In this document: positions 11,901 to 22,592 of the stretch, piece after piece | Layout of the letters: every line of letters begins with the position of its first letter | Position numbering within the stretch: the stretch's first letter is position 1 | Assembly: GCA_014843695.1 (NCBI GenBank) | Contig: CM026386.1 | Coordinates: 84,185,791-84,249,790, forward strand | Origin: Archivesica marissinica | Lineage: Eukaryota; Mollusca; Bivalvia; Venerida; Vesicomyidae | DNA length: 64,000 bases | Reading direction: 5' to 3' | Notes under the pieces: generated by a model | Databases searched by the model: none | What the model was told of the DNA's origin: nothing | Seen by the model: only the letters and a program-made list of their open reading frames with translations | Translations under genes and position numbers: made by a program

Positions 11901-13362
11901 CAGATATATACTGGTGAACAATGTCTAGCACAGATATATACTGGTGAACAATGTCTAGCACATATATATACCAATGAACAATGTCTAGCACAGATATATA
12001 CTGGTGAACAATGTCTAGCACATACATATACTGGTGAACAAAGTCTAGCACAGATATATACTGATGAACAATGTCTAGCAAAGATATATACTGGTAAACA
12101 ATGTCTAGCACAGATATATACTGGTGAACAATATCTAGCACAGATATGTACTGGTGAACAAAGTCTAGCATAGATATATACTGGTGAACAATGTCTAGCA
12201 CAGATATATACTGGTGAACAATGTCTAGCACATATATATACTGGTGAACAATGTCTAGCACATATATATACTGGTGAACAATGTCTAGCACATATATATA
12301 CTGGTGAACAATGTCTAGCACAGATATATACTGGCGAACAATGTTTAGCACAGATATTTACTGGTGAACAATGTCTTGCACAGATATATACTGGTGAAGA
12401 ATGTCTAGCACAGATATATACTGGTGAATATTGTCTAGCACATATATATACCAATGAACAATGTATAGCACAGATATATACCGGTGAATAATGTCTAGCA
12501 CATACATATACTGGTGAACAATGTCTAGCACACATATATACTGGTGAACAATGTCTAGCACAGATATATACTGATGCACAATGTCTAGCACAGATATATA
12601 CTGATGATCAATGTCTAGCACATATATATACTGACGAACAATGTCTAACACAGATATATACTGGTGAACAATGTCTAGCACAGATATATACTGGTGAACA
12701 ATGTCTAGCAGAGATATATACTGGTGAACAATGTCTAGCACAGATATATACTGGTGGACAATGTCTAGCACAGATATATACTGATAGACACAGTCTACCA
12801 CATATATATACTGGTGATCAATGTCTAGCACAGATATATACTGATGGACACAGTCTACCACAGATATATACTGGTGAACAATGTCTGGAGAACAATGTCT
12901 AGCACAGATATATACTGGTGAACAATGTCTAGCACAGATATATACTGGATAACAATATCTAGCAGAGATATATACTGGTGAACAATGTCTAGCACAGATA
13001 TATACTGGTGAACAATGTCTAGCACAGATATATACTGGTGAACAATGTCTAGCACATATATATACTGGTGAACAATGTTTAGAACAGATATATACTGAGG
13101 AACAATGTCTAGCACAGATATATACTGATGAACAATGTCTAACACAGATATATACTGATGAACACAGTCTACCACAGATATATACTGGTGAACAATGTCT
13201 AGCACAGATATATACTGGTGAACAAAGTCTAGCACACATACATACTGGTGAACAATGTCTAGCACAGATATATACTGATGAACAATGTCTAGCACAGATA
13301 TATACTGATGATCAATGTCTAGCACATATATATACTGAGGAACAATATCTTGTACAGATATA
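8996..13362. repeat. 30-bp minisatellite, about 145 copies
   Basis: Head-to-tail copies of a 30-bp unit containing GAACAATGTCTAGCACAGAT followed by ATATACTGGT. The array runs for 4.37 kb with low divergence, and a few copies are broken (about 9236, 9590, 10135, 10955, 11490 and 12888). Because 30 is a multiple of three, one plus frame (decapeptide GEQCLAQIYT) and two minus frames (ARHCSPVYIC, LDIVHQYISV) stay open for hundreds of codons. Divergence rises towards 12-13.3 kb. I see no flanking exon or domain that would make it coding. Confidence 0.97.
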
Positions 13363-15675
13363 TATACATCACTCTATAATACACATGTATACATATACAT
13401 CACTCTATAATACACATGTATACATATACATCACTCTATAATACACATGTATACCTATACATCACTCTATAATACACATGTATACCTATACACCACTCTG
13501 TGATACACATGTATACCTATACATCACTCTATAATACACATGTATACATATACATCACTCTATAATACACATGTATACATATACATCACTCTATAATACA
13601 CATGTATACATATACATCACTCTATAATACACATGAATACATATACATCACTCTATAATACACATGTATACATATACATCACTCTATAATACACATGTAT
13701 ACCTATACATCACTCTATAATACCTATACATCACTCTATAATACACATGTATACCTATACATCACTCTATAATACACATGTATACCTATACATCACTCTA
13801 TAATACACATGTATACATATACACCACTCTGTGATACACATGTATACCTATACATCACTCTATAATACACATGTATACATATACATCACTCTATAATACA
13901 CCTGTATACCTATACATCACTCTATAATACACATGTATACCTATACATCACTCTGTGATACACATGTATACCTATACATCACTCTGTGATACACATGTAT
14001 ACATATACATCACTCTATAATACACCTGTATACATATACATCACTCTATAATACACATGTATACCTATACATCACTCTATAATACACCTGTATACATATA
14101 TATCACTCTACAATACACCTGTATACCTATATATCACTCTACAATACACCTGTATACCTATACATCACTCTGTGATACACATGTATACATATACATCACT
14201 CTATAATACACATGTATACATCACTCTGTGATACACATGTATACCTATACATCACTCTGTGATACACATGTATACATATACATCACTCTATAATACACCT
14301 GTATACCTATACATCACTCTATAATACACCTGTATACATATACATCACTCTATAATACACATGTATACCTATACATCACTCTATAATACACCTGTATACC
14401 TATACATCACTCTATAATACACATGTATACCTATACATCACTCTGTGATACACATGTATACATATACATCACTCTATAATACACCTGTATACCTATACAT
14501 CACTCTATAATACACCTGTATACATATATATCACTCTACAATACACCTGTATACCTATACATCACTCTATAATACACCTGTATACCTATACATCACTCTA
14601 TAATACACCTGTATACCTATGCATCATTCTATAATACACATGTATATATATACATCACTCTATAATACACCTGTATACCTATACATCACTCTATAATACA
14701 CCTGTGTACATATACATCACTCTATAATACACATGTATACCTATACATCACTCTATAATACACATGTATACATATACATCACTCTATAATACACCTGTAT
14801 ACCTATACATCACTCTATAATACACATGTATACCTATACATCACTCTATAATACACATGTATACCTATACATCACTCTATAATACACATGTATACATATA
14901 CATCACTCTATAATACACATGTATACCTATACATCACTCTATAATACACATGTATACATATACATCACTCTATAATACACATGTATACCTATACATCACT
15001 CTATAATACACCTGTATACCTATGCATCACTCTATAATACACATGTATACATATACATCACTCTATAATACACATGTATACCTATACATCACTCTATAAT
15101 ACACCTGTATACCTATACATCACTCTATAATACACATGTATACATATACATCACTCTATGATACACCTGTATACCTATGCATCACTCTATAATACACATG
15201 TATACATATACATCACTCTATAATACACCTGTATACCTATACATCACTCTATAATACACCTGTATACCTATACATCACTCTATAATACACCTGTATACCT
15301 ATGCATCACTCTATAATACACATGTATACATATACATCACTCTATAATACACCTGTATACCTATACATCACTCTATAATACACCTGTATACCTATACATC
15401 ACTCTATAATACACCTGTATACCTATGCATCACTCTATAATACACATGTATACATATACATCACTCTATAATACACCTGTATACCTATACATCACTCTAT
15501 AATACACCTGTATACCTATACATCACTCTATAATACACCTGTATACCTATACATCACTCTATAATACACCTGTATACATATACATCACTCTATAATACAC
15601 CTGTATACCTATACATCACTCTATAATACACCAACCATGTATACCTATACATCACTCTATAATACACCTGTATAC
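13363..15675. repeat. 31-bp minisatellite, about 74 copies
   Basis: Tandem 31-bp units containing CATCACTCTATAATACACAT. Two main variable sites are ACATGTATAC/ACCTGTATAC and CTATAAT/CTGTGAT. A four-unit, 124-bp higher-order repeat marked by GCATC is visible at 15179, 15303 and 15427. The array starts immediately after the 30-bp array with no spacer and ends 152 bp from the GPCR stop codon. Confidence 0.97.
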
Positions 15676-15827
15676 CTTTTTGACCGGATGCCTCCTGTTA
15701 CAAATAAATAGTATATATATACTACTATATAGGACCGTACACCTTACACTAATTTATGATGCTATTAAGCTAGTCTTTTTTGCAGATAATATATCATTCA
15801 TTGGCCACTCCTTTCTAGTAAAGTTCT
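15676..15827 (-). other. Probable GPCR 3'-UTR sequence
   Basis: The only unique sequence between the GPCR stop and the 31-bp array. On the minus strand it is A/T-rich with a TATTTATTT element, but AATAAA and ATTAAA are absent. Confidence 0.5.
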
Positions 15828-16367
15828 CTATTTCGAACATTTGCATATCAGTTTGAGAACTTTGATGAATGCGGAACGAAATTCTTGGTTCGTATAAGCA
15901 TAAATAATCGGATTCAATGTAGAATTTACGTATGTCGACCAGAAGCAGAAGGAATATAGTCCGGCTGGTACAAGATCCGGCATCCAGGCATAGGTATCAA
16001 ATACTATGTAGAATGGGAACCAGCAAACCAGATAGGAGCTCAGTACATATGTGAGAGTGACGAAGATTCGTTTCTCCCGGGCTTGACTATTAGTTGCCCT
16101 TCGTTCCCTGCGTGCCTTAGTGCTGTCTGATTGTCGAGATGGCGTCGAGTCCCCGATATTGTTCTGCCCGCTAACCGTGGATATATTTTGAGTAGAGGGC
16201 TGGACACCTTCTATATCACTTACGTATGTATGGTGTGTAGTCGGTTGATTGATGTCTGTACATCCGGTACTTATCATATCCACACGCACATTCTGCTCAT
16301 GCGCGTGATCGGTATTCATATTGCTCTGTTTTCTTCCTACTGTTTGGCGCTTCATAGCCATGAATAC
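15828..16367 (-). CDS. GPCR coding exon 3 (loop 3, TM6, TM7, C-terminus)
   Basis: Encodes residues 215-393. It begins in phase 0 after a pyrimidine-rich acceptor (CTCTCTGTTGAACAG) with VFMAMKRQ. A hydrophilic third intracellular loop of about 95 residues follows, then TM6 with CWFPFY, TM7 with WSTYVNSTLNPIIY, a short helix 8 and a basic, cysteine-containing tail. The stop is TAG at 15828. No canonical AATAAA is seen in the 152 bp between the stop and the minisatellite downstream. Confidence 0.92.
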   Translation of the reverse strand, partial: VFMAMKRQTVGRKQSNMNTDHAHEQNVRVDMISTGCTDINQPTTHHTYVSDIEGVQPSTQNISTVSGQNNIGDSTPSRQSDSTKARRERRATNSQAREKRIFVTLTYVLSSYLVCWFPFYIVFDTYAWMPDLVPAGLYSFCFWSTYVNSTLNPIIYAYTNQEFRSAFIKVLKLICKCSK

Positions 16368-19300
16368 CTGTTCAACAGAGAGATAGCATTGCTTACTGGA
16401 GGTAAACTGACTAGTAATCGCTTATCTAGAGGATGTGTTAGTTTACAGGTATAGTTTAGCTCGATTGCGAAACAAGTTCTTACAACTTATATTAATTAAT
16501 CACTCTCGAGATCTAATTCCTGATGGAAACCATCGCCACGAGAGAGAAGAGGCAATGTGGAATGGTTACCTAAAGGCTCAATCGTAATGGCTCCATATAT
16601 AGTTAGTGTTCATGATTTCTTTGATGAAAAACAATTATTTAAATCAATAAAATGCTAAATATGCACTAGTTGTAAAAATGATTAAATTGTGTCAATTATT
16701 TGAGTGGAGTTGTTTGATTAACATGGACTATTTACGTATTTACTACGGCGTACGGATGGACTATTTACGTATTTACTACGGCGTACGGATGGACTATTTA
16801 CGTATTTACTACGGCGTACTGATGGACTATTTACGTATTTACTACGGCGTACGGATGGACTATTTACGTATTTACTACGGCGTACGGATGGACTATTTAC
16901 TTATTTACTACGGCGTACGGATGGACTATTTACGTATTTACTACGGCGTACGGATGCACTATTTACGTATTTATTACGGCGTACGGATGGACTATTTACG
17001 TATTTACTACGGCGTACGGATGGACTATTTACGTATTTACTACGGCGTACGGATGGACTATTTACGTATTTACTACGGCGTACGGATGGACTATTTACTT
17101 ATTTACTACGGCGTACGGAAGGACTATTTACGTATTTACTACGGCGTACGGATGGACTATTTACTTATTTACTACGGCGTACGGAAGGACTATTTACGTA
17201 TTTACTACGGCGTACGGATGGACTATTTACGTATTTACTACGGCGTACGGATGGACTATTTACGTATTTACTACGGCGTACGGATGGACTATTTACGTAT
17301 TTACTACGGCGTACGGATGGACTATTTACGTATTTACTACGGCGTACGGATGGACTATTTACGTATTTACTACGGCGTACGAATGGACTATTTACGTATT
17401 TACTACGGCGTACGGATGGACTATTTACGTATTTACTACGGCGTACGAATGGACTATTTACGTATTTACTACGTCGTACGGATGGACTATTTACGTATTT
17501 ACTACGGCGTACGGAAGGACTATTACGTATTTATTACGGCGTACGGATGGACTATTTACGTATTTACTACGGCGTACGGATGGACTATTTACGTATTTAC
17601 TACGGCGTACGGATGGACTATTTACGTATTTACTACAATATACGGATGGACTATTACGTATTTACTACGGCGTACGGATGGACTATTTACTTATTTACTA
17701 CGGCGTACGGAAGGACTATTTACGTATTTACTTCGGCGTACGGATGGACTATTTACGTATTTACTAATGCGTACGGATGGACTATTTACGTATTTACTAC
17801 GGCGTACGGATGGACTATTTACGTATTTACTACGGCGTACGGATGGACTATTTACGTATTTACTACGGCGTACGGATGGACTATTTACGTATTTACTACG
17901 GCGTACGGATGGACTATTTACGTATTTACTACGGCGTACGGATGGACTATTTACGTATTTACGACGGCGTACGGATGGACTATTTACGTATTTACTACGG
18001 CGTACGAATGGACTATTTACGTATTTACTACGGCGTACGAATGGACTATTTACTTATTTACTACGGCGTACGGATGGATTATTTACGTATTTACTACGGC
18101 GTACGGATGGACTATTTACGTATTTACTACGGCGTACGGATGGACTATTTACGTATTTACTACGGCGTACGGATGGACTATTTACTTATTTACTACGGCG
18201 TACGGATGGACTATTTACTTATATACTACGGCGTACGGATGGACTATTTACTTATTTACTACGGCGTACGGATGCACCTTACTGATTTCCTTGAGATGTA
18301 CTAAGTCTCACAAGTATACTGGCTATAGAAATGTTTTGTTCATATATATTGTTGTTGTTACTGTGGTAATGTGTTAAAAAGGGATAATACACACGTTGTG
18401 ATTTCATACTATATTTTATGACACACGTTTTGGAATTTTGCTATTAAACTCCCAAAATGCTCGTTTAATAGCGAACTTCCAAAACAGAGCCATATGAAGC
18501 GTTGCCAGGTCAAGTATTAAAGGCAATTTATAACCCTAAGAGGTTGTATATACCCAAATAGGCAGAAGTGCATCCGCGGTCGAATGTAGTCCAAATAACT
18601 AATAAATATAGTTCATTTTTCTGTTTGGTAAAAATGCATTTTCATGACGGGCAGTGTATAGTTTTTGCGACTGTGTAGAAAAGATGTGGTATAATAATTC
18701 AGCTCATAGCAAACTGAAAGTTGGTATACTGTATTATTTGGCGGAGGAATACAGTGTGTAAACACTGTGACGTTATTCACAGGTGAGCACTAGATATGGA
18801 AAACATTATAATTGGAAGAGTTTTGCTCTTTTACAATTTCATTTGAATTCCTCTTCACAATCAGAAGAAATGAAAGATTGGAAATATAAATGAACATACC
18901 GTATGTTTTTACTTTTTACTATGTATTTAATAGCCAATTTATTTGTTGTTTTACAACCTATGAAACATATCTACAACGAATTAGCAACATTTCAATGAAG
19001 CATGTTCTAGATCTATTTGACAAACTTTAGCGCCTATTTTAAATTTTGATAACCGTTGTTAAATGTGTAAATCCAGAAATATAGAAAATGTGCATTTACA
19101 CATTTGCAGCAAACAACTCCAAACACAAACTAACTTTATTTTAAAGTTTAAACTTTATTTATTTTATTATTAACGATTGCGAAGCAAGTTCTAACAACTT
19201 ATATTAATCACTCTCGTTGGTGCGGATGAAAGCGTATGTGGTCATTCGTGGGGGAGGAAACCGGAGTACCCGGAGAAAACCCACCTGTCCGATTTGGCGA

Positions 19301-20770
19301 CCACCGTACCATCTCACATACTTCCCGGTCCGAGGATCAAACCCTGGTTGCATTGGTGAGAAGCGAGCGAGCTAACCACTGCGATAATCGGACACTGTAT
19401 GTAGTAGACAACTATAATGGCGCACGGCATATATATATATAGGTCCTCGTAGCAGCGCACATATAACAACTGCACACATTTTACATTGATATACAATTCC
19501 ACAATACACAGTTCCATTACATGGGTAAGATAGGCGATGTCCTCCTAGCAATAGGACAACATTAGAGGGAGGTCCTGAAATGAAATTATATGTTGTTGAT
19601 TTTTAATCCAAATTTATTTGAGCTCGATTGCGAAACAAGTTCTTACAACTTATATCAATCACTCTCGAGACCTCATTCCTGATGGAATCCATCGTCACGA
19701 GGGAGCGAGAAGACGCAACGTGGAATTGAATACCTTGCCTAATGACACAATAGTAACGGCTCCAACGGGAGTCGAACACCGTACCTTCGCACCTGAAGCG
19801 AACGCGCGTGCCACTGCACTATCACGTGTTCACAAATGAAAATATATGAACACTAGGAACCATCCCGTGTGTATGGAAGAAAATAGCCTTATTTTAGCGA
19901 TAAAGAAAACGAACTTCATATAATTACCTTAATATAACTGAAGACCATAATGAGGCATGGTAAGTAATGGCCGATAACAGCGACAAAGATAACAAATTCT
20001 GTGTTATCTGATGGTTCCCATATGCAGAAGTGTTGTTCACTGTGCTTAAGACGGTCGCCAATAAATGGTGGTGTCCATATAGCAATTACGCAAATCCTGA
20101 AATAAAGAATAACATTTTAATAACTACGGTAGTAGAACCTTCTCGAACAGTCATGTGTCCTACTTGCTATATGCCATTTACGTGCAGAAAATGCAGGAAG
20201 TGTTCCACTAATGTCTGCATATATCTATGAGGAAATTGTTTCTTCAATCTTATATTATTTAGTCTGCGATGCTGGCACTCTGTGTATAAACACTTACCAG
20301 ATGATAGCAACGATGATCGTGCTGTTAGTCTTGGTCTTGTGCAGTTTGTAATGAATGGCCCACGTGACACACCAGAACCGGTCCACGGAAATCGCAACAA
20401 GCGTAAAAACTGAAGCGAACGTCATGGCAAAGTCGAAATAAATCCAGACTCCGCACATTAAAGTACCAAAAGGCCAATAGCCTAACAGTGTATCTAGTGT
20501 GTAAAAAGGCATAGCCGTAATTGCAACCAGGAAGTCCGTCACTGCTAAATTCAAAATAAAAATATTGAAAGGTTGAAACAGACGCTTCTCTATGACGAAA
20601 GCAAGCAAAACCAGAAGATTGCCAAATATGGTAACAACATCCAGAATGGTCAATGTTACTGCCAACGCTATGTTCGAGACGCTGATGTCAAAATCCGGAG
20701 ATACCCACATGCTATCATCGCTCGTGTTTGGCAAACACGCGTTCGGGTGTGTAGTGATGTTGCAATTCAT
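15828..20770 (-). CDS. Aminergic-type class A GPCR (three coding exons)
   Basis: A seven-transmembrane receptor for a small amine-like ligand at the plasma membrane. Joining 20770-20298, 20096-19928 and 16367-15828 gives 1182 nt: 393 residues plus a TAG stop. Both introns have GT-AG ends and the phases match (2, then 0). Visible class A residues: N51 (1.50), D79 (2.50), C106 (3.25), D113 (3.32, the amine-binding aspartate), D130-R131-F132 (DRF instead of DRY), W158 (4.50), C182 in loop 2, P204 (5.50), Y212 (5.58), E312 (6.30), CWFP with W330 (6.48) and P332 (6.50), W357 (7.40), Y360 (7.43) and NPIIY 366-370. Two N-glycosylation sequons (N4, N15) lie at the N-terminus and cysteines near the C-terminus could be palmitoylated. 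D3.32 with W7.40 and Y7.43 is the usual aminergic signature. The subfamily (muscarinic-like, histamine, octopamine or other) cannot be fixed from sequence alone. The start is the first ATG in the open stretch, with A at -3. Confidence 0.9.
16440..16590 (-). mobile_element. SINE C, truncated copy in GPCR intron 2
   Basis: Tail and body match SINE C (TTTAGCTCGATTGCGAAACA, then CTGATGGAAACCATCGCCAC). The copy stops abruptly at GTAATGGCTCCA, so the tRNA head is missing. Confidence 0.75.
16722..18276. repeat. 33-bp CpG-rich array, 47 copies, in GPCR intron 2
   Basis: Units of 33 bp containing GGACTATTTACGTATTTACT and then ACGGCGTACGGAT. Each carries four CpGs (TACGTA, TACGG, GGCGT, TACGG), so about 190 CpGs sit in 1.56 kb of otherwise AT-rich DNA. 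No forward frame of the unit has a stop codon, so the plus strand stays open even across the 1-bp deletion at about 17522 (MDYLRIYYGVR, VFTTAYGWTIY, TYLLRRTDGLF). The gene's own strand is minus, where only one frame is open. Confidence 0.96.
18277..19164. other. Unique part of GPCR intron 2
   Basis: AT-rich sequence. No additional exon-like segment was recognised on either strand. Confidence 0.5.
19165..19400 (-). mobile_element. SINE B copy
   Basis: Reverse copy of the element at 47880-48105. It includes the very conserved core GGAAACCGGAGTACCCGGAG (reverse complement of CTCCGGGTACTCCGGTTTCC) and a tRNA-like head. Its tail (TTGCGAAGCAAGTTCTAACA, TTATATTAATCACTCTCG) is the same as in SINE C. 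Confidence 0.8.
19617..19835 (-). mobile_element. SINE C copy
   Basis: Nearly complete. The tail begins GAGCTCGATTGCGAAACAAG, the body has TGATGGAATCCATCGTCACG, and the head carries the reverse-complement B box GGGAGTCGAACACC. It lies in GPCR intron 2. Confidence 0.85.
19928..20096 (-). CDS. GPCR coding exon 2 (TM4, loop 2, TM5)
   Basis: A 169-nt exon flanked by TTTATTTCAG and AAG|GTAATT. It supplies one base to codon 158 and then 56 codons, residues 159-214. The translation begins ICVIAIWTPPF (TM4), contains HFCIWEPS with the loop-2 cysteine that pairs with C106, and ends in TM5 with IGHYLP (P204) and Y212. It fills exactly the gap between the two larger exons and keeps the frame on both sides, which is strong evidence that it is real despite its size. 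Confidence 0.88.
20097..20297 (-). other. GPCR intron 1
   Basis: A 201-nt phase-2 intron with donor GTAAGT and acceptor TTTATTTCAG. Nothing repetitive is seen inside it. Confidence 0.85.
20298..20770 (-). CDS. GPCR coding exon 1 (N-terminus to TM4)
   Basis: Encodes residues 1-157 and two bases of codon 158: the glycosylated N-terminus, TM1, TM2, TM3, the DRF motif and the start of TM4. It ends at a consensus donor, TG|GTAAGT, at 20297, leaving phase 2. An in-frame stop lies about 40 nt upstream of the ATG. A CAG at 20789-20791, preceded by TGCTGTTA, could be a splice acceptor joining an upstream 5'-UTR exon, but this is not certain. Confidence 0.9.
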
Positions 20771-21296
20771 TTTAAAATGTCGATGAATCTGTAACAGCAC
20801 CACTAATGCTCATCAAATAAATAGCAGATTACGTATTGTTCAATTTCCTTCAAGATATATTATACTTGTAACTGGGTGTATCTAAAATTAGTATTGTGAG
20901 TATTTGTTTATGCAAATTAATGAATAACTATCAGACATTCTTAAATGTACAATTCCAAAGCATAACGTTCATTGTTCTTATAAGAACATAGATATTAATT
21001 TAATGTAACTAGCAAGTTCTAAACTATTATCACGCCATGCTGTGAGGTCGCTTTTACTGTGAGCATTTCGTCCGATCTCAGATGGTATTACGTCCATTCC
21101 TCTTATTTTATAGACATACTACTGATATTGATCGAAATGCTCCATTGGGCAAACCCATTATAGGCAGTGACTAACGTACAATCGGTAATTTGCGCAACAT
21201 GCAGATCCATATAAAATTATATTCAACCTCGTTGATCGAGAGAGTATAACTAAAAGCAACGAGCGTGCTATGAACGGATTTATTTAAGAAATATTA
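20771..21296. other. Upstream region of the GPCR
   Basis: AT-rich, with no recognised promoter element. It may contain a 5'-UTR intron ending at 20789. Confidence 0.4.
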
Positions 21297-21841
21297 TTTG
21301 TCTTTCCGTTATTTATTGGCGAATAAAACATGGTTTGGAGTTCTGACGCGTAGGAATTAACCACGCATTAAGTGGTTAATTCCGGCATTAACCACGCATT
21401 AAGTGGTTCATTCCGGCATTAATCACGCATTAAGTGGTCCATTCCGGCATTAACCACGCATTAAGTGGTTACTTCCGGCATTAACAACGCATTAAGTGGT
21501 TACTTCCGGCATTAACAACGCATTAAGTGGTTACTTCCGGCATTAACAACGCATTAAGTGGTTAATTCCGGCATTAACCACGCATTAAGTGGTTCATTCC
21601 TGCATTAACCACGCATTAAGTGGTTACTTCCGCCATTAACAACGCATTAAATGGTTACTTCCGGCATTAACAGCGCATTAAGTGGTTCATTCCGGCATTA
21701 ACAACGCATTAAATGGTTACTTCCGGCATTAACAGCGCATTAAGTGGTTCATTCCGGCATTAACAGCGCATTAAGTGGTTACTTCAGGCGCTCAGAACGA
21801 CAAACCATGTTTTATTCGACAATAAATAACGCAAATACAAA
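21297..21841. mobile_element. Fold-back element with hairpin minisatellite core
   Basis: The left arm (21297-21350) and right arm (21789-21841) are inverted copies about 53 bp long, sharing GAATAAAACATGGTTTG and TTATTTATTG on opposite strands. Between them lie about 14 copies of a 31-bp unit in which AACCAC and GTGGTT flank GCATTAA, so each unit can form a small hairpin. No open reading frame is present. It resembles a non-autonomous fold-back or MITE-like element whose core expanded. Confidence 0.85.
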
Positions 21842-22309
21842 TCGTACTTCTGCTATCAAGCTCACATTGATTGCCTGTTCATTCCTATTAGATGTACACT
21901 TTGTATATATAATAAGGGAGTCAATTTATTTATAGAGACTTCAATTTCATATTAATAAGTAACCGTTTTCAACCTTACTAAATTTCGAAGAGTTTATTCA
22001 TTTAGAATTTAGAATTTGTGTTCGTTACAATTAAGCACATCAAATACTTCATATGCTTTAAGCTTCCGATTTAATCCATTTTCGTTTTGTATACAATGTA
22101 TATGTAATGTACATTATTATCGAATAAATATGTTTAAACCAAATACTTCATATCTTTACACAGATAATTACTGCCATTCACACTAGATAGTTATTATGCA
22201 ATATCTATATTACTCGTCTGTGCAATATGATGACAGGAGATTAGTGTCAAGCAGTATAAACATTAATTGTTTGTTCTGTTGCATATTTGGATACATAATA
22301 AACATGTCG
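21842..22309. other. No feature seen
   Basis: AT-rich spacer with no gene recognised. Confidence 0.5.
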
Positions 22310-22484
22310 GCCAGGTGTCTGCCACAGGGATGTACGCCATTTTGGGTCCACGAAGATTCAAAATTCACCCATTGGCTGCCCAACCTGGATAGGTGGGTGT
22401 TTCAAAATGCACACATTGGCTGCCCAATCTGGGTAGGTGTGCGTTCGAATCCAGCACTAGCTGATATACCCCCGAGATTCTGGA
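22310..22484 (+). repeat. SINE-like fragment with 44-bp duplication
   Basis: A 44-bp segment containing ATTGGCTGCCCAA occurs twice in tandem (from about 22371 and 22415). It ends in a B-box-like GCGTTCGAATCC. Confidence 0.5.
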
Positions 22485-22579
22485 TGCATTACGCTAATCC
22501 AGAATCTGAATAGGGTTAAATAAATAAGAATTAAACTTTTCGTAAAATTTAAATTGTGATTTGGATCATTTAATTATAG
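22485..22579 (+). repeat. Direct repeat G, copy 1
   Basis: About 93 bp (GCTAATCCAGAATCTGAA, then AATTAAACTTTTCGTAAAAT) that recurs at 29901-29993 in the same orientation with few differences. Confidence 0.8.
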
Positions 22580-22592
22580 GTACGAGTCTCTA

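Larger units (their letters stand above)
16368..19927 (-). other. GPCR intron 2, filled with repeats
   Basis: A 3560-nt phase-0 intron with donor GTAATT and acceptor GAACAG. It holds a SINE C copy (16440-16590), a 47-copy 33-bp array (16722-18276), a SINE B copy (19165-19400) and a second SINE C copy (19617-19835). The remaining stretch, 18277-19164, is plain AT-rich sequence with no recognised feature. Confidence 0.85.

Noticed and set aside
8996..13362. Protein-coding gene for a giant decapeptide-repeat protein
   Set aside because: The frames are open on both strands purely because the unit is 30 bp and lacks stops in those frames. There is no signal peptide, non-repeat domain, splice context or codon-position bias visible.
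20771..20803. Longer GPCR N-terminus starting upstream of 20770
   Set aside because: The upstream in-frame codons contain no ATG (GTG only), and a stop follows a few codons further; the ATG at 20768-20770 has a better context.
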